A DNA stretch of 64,000 nucleotides from Mytilus edulis. Lineage: Eukaryota; Mollusca; Bivalvia; Mytilida; Mytilidae. How positions within the stretch are numbered: position 1 is the first letter of the stretch; each line of letters begins with the position of its first letter. Shown here in pieces: positions 48,545 to 59,900 of the stretch. The stretch lies in assembly GCF_963676685.1 (NCBI RefSeq), contig NC_092354.1, forward strand, positions 12,964,746-13,028,745. Reading direction: 5' to 3'. The notes under the pieces are model-generated. The model saw only the letters and a program-made list of their open reading frames with translations. It was not told the origin of the DNA and did not search any database. A program made the position numbers and the translations under genes.

Positions 48545-48870
48545 TATTACGTACATGGGGGGACATATACTTGCCTCCCCATGCCGCTAAAGTTATATTT
48601 GCTTAAGAGCAACAAAAACACGTCTATTTCCATAGCACGTTTATTTCAAAGAGATAACATCACATGACAAATATGCATCATTATCATACAAAGGGACACA
48701 ACTCTCACGACTAAACTGCAAAACACATACGACCATACAATACATATACATAACATGTTATCTCTTTGAAATAAACGTGCTATGGAAATAGACGTGTTTT
48801 TGTTGCTCTTAAGCAAATATAACTTTAGCGGCATGGGGAGGCAAGTATATGTCCCCCCATGTACGTAATA
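48545..48870. repeat. Perfect 116-bp inverted repeat with 94-bp spacer
   Basis: The arms 48545-48660 and 48755-48870 are exact reverse complements (outer ends TATTACGTACATGG / CCATGTACGTAATA). Absence of any mismatch means a recent event, strong conversion or an assembly foldback artefact. The ORF on the minus strand here is a shadow. Confidence 0.95.
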
Positions 48871-49059
48871 ATAGGTCTTGAATATGTTAAATTCATAAAT
48901 ATGATCTGCAAAAGAAGAAAAAGGTCGATATTAACACAGAGAAACATATAGACTTTTTAACATGTCTTTTGATTGAGTTAAGCCATTTCAATTGATATTT
49001 TATAGCGTGTCTTTCTGTGTTATGATGTTACACTATTGTTTCAGATAAGGGTGAATGTG

Positions 49060-49387
49060 TGTTACCATTAAATCGTTTAAACCCGCTGCAAATATTTGCA
49101 CCTGCCCTAAGTCAGGAATCTGATGTTCAGTAGTTGTTGTTTGTTGATGTGGTTCATAAGCGTTTCTCGTCTCTTGTTTTTTTTTTTAATAAAGTTTAGA
49201 GCGTTGGTTTTCTCGTTTAAATTGTTTTACATTTGTCATTTCAGGGCCTTTTATAGCTGACTATGTGGTATAGGCTTTGCTCATTGATGAATGCCGTACA
49301 GTGACGTATAGTTGTTAATTTCTGTGTCAATTGGTCGCTTGTGGAGAGCTGTATCATTGGCAATCATACCACATCTTCTTTTTTATA
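49060..49387 (-). repeat. Family F dispersed repeat, copy
   Basis: The minus strand reads AAGAAGATGTGGTATGATTG, then CTCCACAAGCGACC, ACTATACGTCACTGTACGGC and GATTCCTGACTTAGGGC, ending near 49060. Confidence 0.65.
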
Positions 49388-50293
49388 AATAGACTTTTAC
49401 TCTCATATAGTTTATTCCATATCCGCCAAATGATTATAATACACCAAGAACCGTTTCAACATAATAAAATTATTTAGAATCCAAGCACCGACAGAAAAAA
49501 GATTCAAAAACATATACTAAGTACTTAAAACAATAGAAATAATATATTGAATTTATCTTGAACTGCCTGTTTTTTCACAGGAGCCGCAAAGGAAAGAGCG
49601 ACCAAAATTCTATCTCGTGTCAGCCTGTATCAGCTCGAGACAACTCTGCTCTTTTTTTGTCTTTGGTTAAGTGTTGTTACGTTATATGATAGTACAAAAT
49701 AATATCACTTAGACTATAGACAATATAAAAATTTATTAGCACAAATACATTTATATTTAAAGGTTGTAGCATGATAAAATACAAACTACAAACACAAACA
49801 TATACACTTGATTATAAAAAGTTACTTAAACCGGTATTTTTTCGTTTGGACTGATACCGAACGATTGCCATTGGTTGTAATTATGAGGGGGTGTAGAATT
49901 GCTTTTTTAGAGATGTCTGAATTGACCCTTTATTGTTTGCGGAAATTTGTAGTTCTACTAATTGGGACTCCGTAATTATGGACTTATTTTACTTGTACGA
50001 AGAGACCCCTTACAATCCCCTTCTATTATATAAAAAGATTATTTGTATTTACCACTTTGTATATAGTAAATGTTCATATAGACCAAAAAGTGATTTGTTG
50101 ATTATATTTATTGTTATACATGTAATGAAAAAAAATATGTCAAAATTGAAACCAAAGATATATGATAAATCAAGTTTTCCTTATGAACACAACGGCACCG
50201 GTATCAATCCTGACATTTCTGAGATCTAATTGCGCCACTTGTGTATGGGTGGTTTTCCATGTTGTGTTGAATTGAATATAAAGAGGAAAAATA
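49388..50293. other. Intergenic, 3' side of the PTQTF-repeat gene
   Basis: No gene recognised. A minus-strand AATAAA at about 49732-49737 could serve the neighbouring gene but would give a ~560-nt 3' UTR. Confidence 0.35.
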
Positions 50294-51474
50294 TCAAAAT
50301 TCGAATTCTTCTTCTTCAAATGGCATTGTTGGTCGGGTCGGTATAGGTGTCACATAATTTAGTTCTACACCATCGGCAACTGGTCTAAGTATTAATTTTC
50401 CAGATTTATTTGGAATGGAAAATCTTACTCCATTCGGTGACTGAAATTCGAATCCACCGTTTTTTCTTAATGAAATGATGCCATTGTATATTTGCTTTGA
50501 TTGTGTATTTTTTGTTTGCACTGCGGTGTTTGTTCTCACTGAAGAACTTTGACCAGACAAATGACTTAATTTCGACATAAGGTGAATGGGCGTACCAGTA
50601 AATTGGTTATTGTTTGAATTTCTTAATGCTGTTTGAGGTGGTGGCTTTGTTGACTGGATTGTGTTTCTACTTTGCGTTGGTGGTCGGGTGGTCTTGAATG
50701 TTTGCGTGGGTGTTTGGGTATTCCTGAATGTTTGCGTGGGTTGTCGGGTATTCCAGAATGTCTGTGTGGGTGGTCGAGCGGTCCTGGTTCTGTGTGCAGG
50801 TGGTTGAGTATTCCAAGATGTCTGAAGATGCGAATGTTTATTTCTATTTGTCTGTACATTTTCTTGAATAAAATTGTCTGGTAAACTGACAGTGACTGGA
50901 TTTGTAACCATCGACTGCTGTCTTGTTATCCCAAGCCTCCTTTTCAGAAGTTCTAAGATGATGGCTTCGTATGTTAAACTGTTCCTTAATACTGTATCCG
51001 CCAAATTTTGCCTTCTTGCGTTATTTTGCCTCTGAAATTACAAATTTGATCTTACTAATACGTCGATCTCAAAGATTATATAAAAATGAACAAAAGGAGA
51101 TTTTGAGTATATGTCAACCGTCCACTGTTGTCAGTTTATTTTCGATTTATGAGTTTGCTGCCATTTTCTTTAAAATTTTAATGTTTTAGCTACTATTGTT
51201 ATTTTAATGCACCTCAAGTATGCTTTTGACCAATTTGGATTTAGCAACTCATCTATTACCTTATTTTCGTATATATATCATGTCGATGTGTGATGAAACC
51301 ATGCATAAACCAGATTTAAACACACGTAATTAAATTTAATTCATTTTTCATTAAAGAGATAAATACCAGTAGTCTTACCGTTCTCATCCGGTCAAAATGT
51401 CTGCAATATATTCCCCCAATTACAGAAATAATTATCACATAGAACGAAGCACATTTCAAATTTTTACTCTCCAT
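50294..51474 (-). CDS. Secreted protein with Pro/Thr/Gln-rich PTQTF repeats, 2 exons, 277 aa
   Basis: I do not recognise the family. Exon 1 is 51379-51474 (32 codons, phase 0 donor GTAAGA); exon 2 is 50294-51031 (TTTCAG acceptor). The ATG sits in an optimal context (AAGATGG). Residues ~8-25 (CASFYVIIISVIGGIYC) form a hydrophobic signal peptide or anchor after a short basic start. Then comes a basic stretch (HFDRMRTRQNNARRQN) and a mixed helical segment (YEAIILELLKRRLGI). About 4-5 decapeptide-like repeats follow around 115-155 (RPPTQTFWNT, RQPTQTFRNT, TPTQTFKTT). A C-terminal ~65-residue region with few prolines (SLRKNGGFEFQSPNGVRFS) ends in the acidic tail FEEEEFEF. There is only one cysteine after the leader. 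Likely extracellular, possibly matrix or adhesive; this is inference from composition only. The short ORFs in other frames here are shadows. Confidence 0.8.
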
Positions 51475-52479
51475 CTTTTTTTCATTTAAAAGTTTATATT
51501 TATCGTTTTAACAGACAATTCCATATTTGCGTTGGGGTCAAACAAGGGTGTTGTGCCTACCCTGTTATCTTTCTCGCTACAATGAAGATACGACCAAAAA
51601 CCAACACATGAAATGATCAATCATAAATCTATGAACGAAGGTACGATAAAAACACCTGACAGGTCGGATTAAAAGATGACATTGATTGTTTTATTAATTA
51701 TGATAAATTGATATATTTTACTATTAATCTAATACACATTTTGTATCTCGGTATACACCTGGGGACCATTAGGTGACAATTATAGGTGCAACGTTTATCA
51801 CCGGTCTTTGTGAGGGAAAAGCTGATTAATTATCATTGTATATAAATAAAAGATGGAAATGTAATATAGGTTAGATTGGAGGCAAAGTTTGTTTGTCCTT
51901 AAAAGAGTTGAAAGTTAATGTAATGCAGGAAATACTGTTGGCTTGCGTATATACCCTTGTGGATGATTATACCTCAAATAAAGGTTAAATTTCAGTAGTG
52001 CCTTTTGCATGCTTTTGATCCAATAATATGTACATTGGTCTACATTGATCTTTTTATGTTCTATTCGAATTTAAGAGAGCAACTCCCTAAAATTTATACT
52101 TACATTTCAACTGTGTAGTAACCACCTTCAACACGTTAGTGGACGTGTAAACAGTGCATGATGAGATGATTTAAGCTGTTTTTAAAAAAATGTTCTCCTT
52201 GATAATATTTATGAACGTTTCGGCAACAAAGTTTTTCGACAGGTTGTAGGTTTTCATATAGGCACTAATTGCGTTTCTTTAATCATAGGTAACAGACTTA
52301 TTATTGTACTCTTACGAAAGAACGTACTTTAAACAAATCAAATATAAAGGGTAATATAAAATTCCCTTTCCTATATTTAGATTTTTCACCTTTACACAGG
52401 AAAATCTACACTTGAGGGACACTTTTTCGTTCCCTATTGTTTATTTATCTGATCAAGACCGTTATTGGTGTCTCGTTTA
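51475..52479. other. Upstream region of the PTQTF-repeat gene
   Basis: AT-rich, no gene recognised. On the minus strand a TATAAA lies about 20 nt before the ATG, too close for a usual TATA box, and a short out-of-frame ATG lies 11 nt upstream. Confidence 0.35.
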
Positions 52480-52605
52480 CACTGTTTTACATTTGTCGTG
52501 TCGTTGCCTGTTATAGCTGGGGTTTTCTCATTGTTGTTAATTTTGTGTCATTTGGTCTCTTGTGAAGAGTTGTCTCCTTGGCAATCATACCACATCTTCT
52601 TTTTT
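52480..52605 (-). repeat. Family F dispersed repeat, 5' fragment
   Basis: The minus strand reads AAGAAGATGTGGTATGATTG, GACAACTCTTCACAAGAGAC, CAAAATTAACAACAATGAG. Truncated. Confidence 0.6.
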
Positions 52606-53017
52606 TGAAATTTGACATTTTAGAATTATTAACAAATTTAATCCAAATTTTTTAACTTTGAAATTTTTGTTTGTTTTGATATTAAGATATATTTACTATA
52701 AACTTGATATATTGTTTATTGTAAATAGTTTTCACATAAATATGCTATTATTAAGTTTCCGGTGTTGCAAACATTAAAATGTAGAGAGGGACAATGGAAA
52801 ACTGTCAATCGCTGTCGGAACCGTCATTTGTTATTACTGGACCTGATATAAATCATATACTTGTTTATCTCCATATACTTATACTACGTGCTGTACTTTA
52901 TATACAAGTTCAAGTTCGATATTTGTAAACAAATTATATGTAGGACGTACCAATACACCACCCACAACCCTTTCCTGATAAAAAAAAACCCCAGCAACTG
53001 AACGGAAAACCATAAAC

Positions 53018-53035
53018 ACCACCACCACCACCACC
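53018..53035. repeat. (ACC)6 microsatellite
   Basis: Six contiguous ACC units inside a short C-rich segment about 200 bp before the retrotransposon remnant. The glycine-rich minus-strand ORF here is a shadow. Confidence 0.85.
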
Positions 53036-53229
53036 ACGTGACCACCATAAAAAGGTGATGATTGATGCGTTTAACGACAACGAATCATGCACCATCTCAG
53101 TGAAAGTGATGGTCATAAAAGTATAAGAATTTCCATTCAAATGAACAAATTTAATTGATCTTATGGTATAATCACATATAACCTTTTTTTTAAAGAAGAA
53201 TATGTTTGCTTGATTTTTTTTTATCTTTG

Positions 53230-54660
53230 TGTTTTCAGGGGAGGTAACTCGGAAAATGTATATTTTAAAAAGGAAACATGATGTTTGTAATATGTCTCAT
53301 TTACTGTTTGACAATGATGATATTGAAGTGTATTTTAAATTGTATCTGTTGTTCTACGCGGATGACACAGTGATTTTTACAGAATCTGCAGTTGAGTTAT
53401 TATGTATTATGTATTTATATTGTGAAACATGGAATCTCAAAGTTGATACTGAAAAAAACAATGTTGTTATATTTTCTAAAAGTAGACAGGCTGATAATGT
53501 TCATTTTATATATAATAATGACCGTTTATCTGTTATTGATGAATTTCATATTTTAGGTATTGTATTTTCTAGAAAAGGTACTTTTCATGTTAATAAATCT
53601 AGACTGGTCCAACAAGCCAGAAAACCAATGTTTTATGTATTACGTAAGGCAAGAAAATTGTATTTACCTATAGATGTATTGTTACAACTTTTTGATGCTA
53701 TGGTTGGCCCTATATTAATGTACGATGCAGAAGTTTGGGGGTATGAGAAAAATTATGTTATTGAATCATTGCACTTAGAATTCTGTAAATATATAATGAA
53801 AGTTAAAAAATGTACACCTAATTGCATTGTATATGGCAAACTAGGTAGTGTACCAATGTCTGTTACATTGTAATATTAAAGCAAGAATGGTTGGTTTTTG
53901 GAAACGTATTGTTACTGGCATAAAAGAGAAAATTTCTCGTTCATTGTATGAAATGCTATATAAACTTGATTCTGGTAATGTTTACCACTCTAAGTGGTTG
54001 AATTGTGTAAAAGATATTATATCTGAATGTGGTTTTATTAATGCCTGGAATAATCAATATATAGATACAAATTGTCAGTTGTCTAAAAATGTGAAACAGT
54101 ATTACCACAATTTCTTTGTAAATGAATGGAAGGGTCAGATATTTAATACGTCAAAATGTTTAAATTATAGAATATAAAAGTCTGAGTTTGGTTTTGAAGA
54201 TTATTCAACTACATTGCCTTTTGATCTAAGAATTAATTTGTGTAAATATAGGTGCAGTAGTCATAGGTTACCTTTTGAATGTGGTAGATTTTATAGCATT
54301 GGTAGATCAGAAAGAATATGTGATTTATGTAACAGCAATGTGCTAGGAGATGAATTTCATTATATATATGATTGTACTTTCTTTAATGCTGAAAGGCTGA
54401 AATGTTTGCCTGCAGATATTTGTAAAGTTAAAGATACTATGAGTTTCTCTAATTCAATGAACAGCAAAGATAAATTTCTTCTTGTTGGCTTAGCTAAGTT
54501 CTGTAAAATTGTAATGTCAATTTACAAATGATATTTACCTTCCCATTTATTCATGCATTTGTAAATATGTTTGCTCATGCATTATATCTTATTTGTTATA
54601 TTTTTGTACTATCATGCCTCATGTGAGGCCTTTAGTGAAATATAATGTTTCAATGTTTCA
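53230..54660 (+). pseudogene. 5'-truncated, decayed non-LTR retrotransposon (C-terminal reverse transcriptase)
   Basis: The frame from 53229 contains the RT catalytic box FYADDTVIF, then WNLKVDTEKNNVVIF, FHILGIVFSRKG and GPILMYDAEVWGYE. These are the palm/thumb motifs of LINE-type RTs. The frame breaks near 53866 (single-base shift into the frame of 53848-54177), and that frame is cut by an in-frame TAA at 54175 before continuing to 54531. The last segment has a CDLC...GDEFHYIYDC cysteine/histidine motif typical of these LINE C-termini. Fingers, endonuclease and ORF1 are missing. The 3' UTR holds a small palindrome GCCTCATGTGAGGC, and the tail has repeated AATGTTTC, usual for non-poly(A) LINEs. 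Inactive. The clade (Jockey/CR1/RTE-like) is not decided. Confidence 0.9.
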
Positions 54661-54690
54661 AGAAACTTTCTGCTTCATGTTATAACATGA

Positions 54691-55762
54691 CAAGAGTGCA
54701 CACACTGAAATGACTCGCCTCCTTTACTAATCGTTGATATTATGTTGATAGTCCTAAATATAAAGCTTTATTACGACTGTCATATTAACTCAACATTAAC
54801 CAACAAAACTAAACATTGATCAAAGAACCATGCAAATGAGGCCACGTTCAGATGAACCATTCCAGGCAGACATGTACAGCTAACAATTCTTCCATACAAT
54901 AAATGTAGTTGACCTATTGCTTATAAATTAAGAAAAACAGACCAAAAAACAAATACTGAACTCTTAGCAATGAAACGTGAAAATGAGGTCAAGGTCAAAT
55001 AAAAAACCTGAACGACTGACATATAGATTTTAAAATATTTCCATACACCAAATATAGTTGACCTATTGCATATAGTATTAAAAAAAAGACAAAAACTCAA
55101 AAACCTAACTTTGACCACTAAACCAATAAAAATGAGGTCAACTTGTCATATGACACCTGTCAGCTAGACAAGTACACCTTACAATCATTCCATACACCAA
55201 ATATAGTAGACCTATTGCATAAAGTATTAAAAAAACCCAGACAAAAACACGAAAATTTAACTAAAACCCCTGAACCATGAATTACACCTACCAATTGGAC
55301 ATGTAAACCTTACAGTCCTTCCGTTCACCGAATATACTAGACCTATTGCTTATAGTATCTGAGATATGGACTTGACCACCAAAACATAACCTTGTTCACT
55401 GATCCATGAAACGAGGTCGAGGTCAAGTGAAAACTTTCTGATGGACATAAGGACCTTGCAAGGTACTCACATACCAAATATAGTTATTCTATTACTTATA
55501 ATAAGAGAGAATTTAACATTACAAAAAATCTTAACTTTTTTTTCTAGAAGTCACTGAACCATGAAAATGTGGTAAAGGACATTGGACATGTGACTGACAG
55601 AAAGTTCGTAACATGAGGCATCTATATACAAAGTATGAAGCATCCAGGTGTTCGACCTTCTAAAATATAAAGCTTTTAAGAAGTTAGCTAACGCCGCCGA
55701 CGCCGGATTACTACCCCTATGTCGAGCTTTCTGCAACAAAAGTTGCAGGCTCGACAAAAAAA
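54691..55762 (+). mobile_element. Family B hairpin-ended repeat, full-length-looking copy 2
   Basis: Opens CAAGAGTGCACACACTGAAA and ends GCTTTCTGCAACAAAAGTTG followed by CAGGCTCGAC. It has the same core-unit order and nearly the same length as 22611-23694 (about 1.07 against 1.08 kb). It starts about 30 bp after the retrotransposon tail. Confidence 0.75.
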
Positions 55763-56901
55763 CGAACGGCATCTCCTTTTTCTTTTGATATTCTGAAAGA
55801 ATTTTATATCAGGCAACATCTCATTTCTAATTTAAAAATTCTATTATATAGTTTTACCTCATATTTTCATCAAGATGGTTTTTCTCACTGTTTCAAAACT
55901 AGCCCGTTTGCTCAAGATCATGTTATTCTCTCCATCAGGCAAAGTTGACCTAAGATGGAATAGGCTATTTTTTGTTTAGGTCTTTCCTGGTCATATAACT
56001 CTTTTCATTCGGATATTTCTTGGCTTTAAAATATTCGGCTTTGGTAGTTCTTAGAGAAAGTAAACCCAGGATAGCGTTTCTTTATTTGGTAATCATTTGT
56101 GTTCATAGTTATGTTTCTTAGAACTAGAGTGTGTTATGATTTTCTTAGAACTAGAGTGTATTATGATCTTCGATAAACTTTTTGTTTTAATGCACCCCAT
56201 TCCAAAAGTTAAAGAATTATACTTTTCCATTCACTTTAATTATCACATGCTAGTTGTCATAATGGTCTATCAAAAGCTCTTAAAAGAATGGATCCTTAAT
56301 CAAGGCAATTGAAATATATACATTTTCAATGTAATATTTCTATGTTAAATCACAGTTATCAAGTACATGAACTAAAATGTCGTTCGGTGCCTGTCTTAAT
56401 ACCGGAACCCTCTGTGGTTGAGTTTGTGTCATTTCATAATGATTTTATTATTTGGATAATTTGATGTCTAAGTCAGATCGTTGCTTGTTCTTGTTTAATT
56501 AATTCGAAAATCTTTAATAGACTCCGGGCGATATAAAGCCCAAAATATTGTAAGACATCTTTCAGTTGTTTCAATTGTTTATTTACTTTAAACAATACAA
56601 TTTATCGGTATACATAATATGTATAAAAAGTTAAAAAGACAGCTATATATCTTTCGCGTGTAGTTTCATTGTCTGGTACTCTTTATTTTCCTTTCTTTAT
56701 ATATCAGGAACAAACCTTTATATGCAACATGTTAGATTGAAAACTTATCCAAACGTACCCATTGGAGCCTCCTAGTAAAGTGAAGTAATTACACTTATTA
56801 AAATTAATTAATGCCGAAAAAGACATGTAAATTTTGCATATTGTTTAACATTGTCTTCTGCATATAAATTAAACAAGAATGACAAAATCACACGGGAAAT
56901 T
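55763..56901. other. Upstream region of the WAP-domain gene
   Basis: No gene recognised. A 28-bp phrase (TTCTTAGAACTAGAGTGTRT + TATGATYT) is duplicated at 56115-56170. TATAAA occurs at 56863-56868, only 34 bp before the ATG, and TATAAAAAG at about 56622. Neither is a secure promoter. Confidence 0.35.
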
Positions 56902-59900
56902 ATGAAAAATACACTTGTTTACCTGCTACTGGTGTGCACTGTACATTTTGCATACACAAGTAAGTCTCAGAAGTTTTAATTTTAATTTGATTTCAATATT
57001 TGTATTCCAGATGAAGATATTGACAATATGTTCAGAGTTTCCGATTTTTTATTTTACAATAATTTCATTTCAATTTAATATTAATATATAAAAATATGCG
57101 TCGTGTAGATCAAGTTTTCGTCATTTTGATTTGCAGAAGACTATCACGTGATGCTTTACAGTGATGTTTTATTTTCCAATAAAACGCAACATCGATATCT
57201 GCATGCATGACTGCGCTCAATGAACGACAATGTTGCAATAATTCGCAAAGACTTTTAAACAAACGGAAATGAAAAATTTGATTTATCTCGAAACCTTCTA
57301 TTGAGTTACTTAGTTATTTTCTGCATTTGTTTTTGTTATAATTATGTCACAAACTGTAAAGTTTATATGGCAAGAACATATTGAATTGAATTGAATTATG
57401 ATTTAATCTTAAGAATTGCACTCTACGGTTTCATAATTTTATCTATATACTATAACAGATTTTACTCGTTCGGTATATGTTAAACATGTGTGAAATAATT
57501 CGTCTAAACATGAGCCCAACAATGTTAGATCTGTAAATTTGCTTTCGTTACAGATCTAACATTATATATATTATTATATAAAATGACTGAATTATAGCCA
57601 ACGTTAAATCTTACGGGGCGATGGACCATATACTTATACAGTACACAACAAAATATGATATATATAACCAGTCTAAAAGGGTACAACATCACCAAAAATA
57701 ACAATAAAATGAACAAATGTTAGATATTTCGGATAACAGATATATCAGTATAATCACGATGTAAAATCAATTATGTCAATCTATTATAATTATAAAACTA
57801 TCACAATCTTGAAATTTATACAAAACTCTAGTTTATATGCATATGAAGAATTTCTTTCTTAAAATTCTTGTTAGAAGTTTTTCCATCCGAGTGGTTCAAT
57901 GACACGTGTACCTCTTTTTCAGAATGTCCTGCGCCATACCCAGGAGAACACGGACCTTGTGGACAAACGTGTGGATTGAGTAGTCATTGCAGTTCGGGTT
58001 TGTGGACACCTTGAAATAAGATAAACCCTTAAAATTATTAGCTTGGTTTATCTTCATGCAAAAAACCAGCTACTAGAATATTTTTCAATTAAGGAAATAG
58101 CCAGATAACTCTCCATGAAGAAAACTAGCAAAATTTTTCAAAGAAGGAATATAGTTAGATTTCTCCATGGATAAAAAAAAATAGCTTGATCTCTCCCCAC
58201 GAACAAAGATAGCTTGATCTCTCCCCACGAAGAAAAATAGCTTGATCTCTTCCCACGAACAAAGATAGTTTGATCTCTCCCCACGAAGACAAATAGCTTG
58301 ATCTCTCCCCACGAAGAAAGATAGCTTGATCTCTCCCCACGAAGAAAGATAGCTTGATCTCTCCCCACGAAGAAAAATAGCTTGATCTCTCCCCACGAAG
58401 AAAAATAGCTTGACCTCTCCCCACGAACAAAGATAGCTTGATCTCTCCCCACGAAGAAAAATAGCTTGATCTCTCCCCACGAAGAAAAATAGCTTGATCT
58501 CTCCCCTCGAAGAAAAATAGCTTGATCTCTCCCCACGAAGAAAAATAGCTTGATCTCTCCCCACGAACAAAGATAGCTTGATCTCTCCCCACGAAGAAAA
58601 ATAGCTTGATCTCTCCCCACGAAGAAAAATAGCTTGATCTCTCCCCACGAAGAAAAATAGCTTGATCTCTACCCACGAAGAAAAATAGCTTGATCTCTCC
58701 CCACGAACAAAGATATATTTAAAAAAAAAAAGGAATATATTTAGATTCCTCTCCATATGGAATATAATAGCTAGATATCTCCATTTTAGGAAAATAGCTA
58801 ATTTTAAAATGTCATTATGAACTTCCGAGTTAAAAACAATGAAAATAGTAAATATGGATGAGAGGGTCGTTAATTGGACTGTTACAGTAGCTAGATTAAT
58901 GGACAATCTCGTGAATTTATTTTAGGAAATTTTGTATATTACAATCCTAGTAAGGACATGCTGACAGTCATGTTTATCTTTAAAAGATAATTACTAAGTA
59001 TAACACATGTAATTATATTTTTAACATTACCAACAATACATGTAATTATATTTTTAACATTAACAAGTGCCTGTGATGTTGAACTGCAAATAAATATTTA
59101 ACAAAAATGTTATAGTTTGGAAGAAAAAAACGACAAAAAGTTATATGGCACCAAGTCGATAATAAAAGACAATATCAGAGAAAACCCTACAATACCGTGA
59201 CTATAAAAGAAAAGAAAACGACAAGAAGACTAACAATAAAACAGAAAACACTTAACAGTACTTAAGCAACAGGAATCCATCCAGGATACCTGAGGAGAAA
59301 GTAGGTGCTCCGGCCGAAAGGGAAGGCAAATCCTGCTCGCACAGGCTAACACCACCTATCGTGTTGCTAATCTGTATCTGTATCTGTTTGGGTACGTCGT
59401 AGTTACCAATTCTGTCATTTTTACAACGGGGGTTGATTTACTGACGTTTCGTGAGAGCAGATTTAAACTCTCCACAATTGTTGCGCGCACATTACTAGCG
59501 TCTTCTGGGCGATTCCAGTTAATAATAGTGGACACGAAGAATGAATTTGAATGTTGCTGGTGGGAATGTCAAAGCACCGTCCTGTATTGTTTCTCACTCA
59601 TTGCAATATAAACTTCAGCGAAAATTTGTTATAACTTCTAATAATTCTACGCAGTTCTGTGTGCCTTATATGCATGCACAAATTCTTTCCTGTTTTCTTA
59701 CATACCCTTTATACATAAAGCATTTAGCGCGATTTTATACTACCAAACATTAAGGCGGTTGATAATTCAAATTGATTCACAAAGTACATACTTTTATATA
59801 CTTTAGTAGTCTTAGCAATACTCCAATACGCAAGTCGTATAACTTATATTCTCGAAGGCATTGTTTCTTATTTTTCATTTGATTTGATTTTGACATTTTC

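Noticed and set aside
50623-50884. ORFs in other frames over the PTQTF repeats
   Set aside because: Shadows of the repetitive coding exon; no splice sites or leaders support them.
53848-54531. Separate genes for the two ORFs after the RT frame
   Set aside because: They continue the retrotransposon in a shifted frame and after an in-frame stop; they are parts of one decayed element.
58085-58906. Large ORFs (up to 273 codons) on the minus strand
   Set aside because: Produced by a 28-bp tandem repeat without stops; all three frames are open and the peptide is purely periodic.
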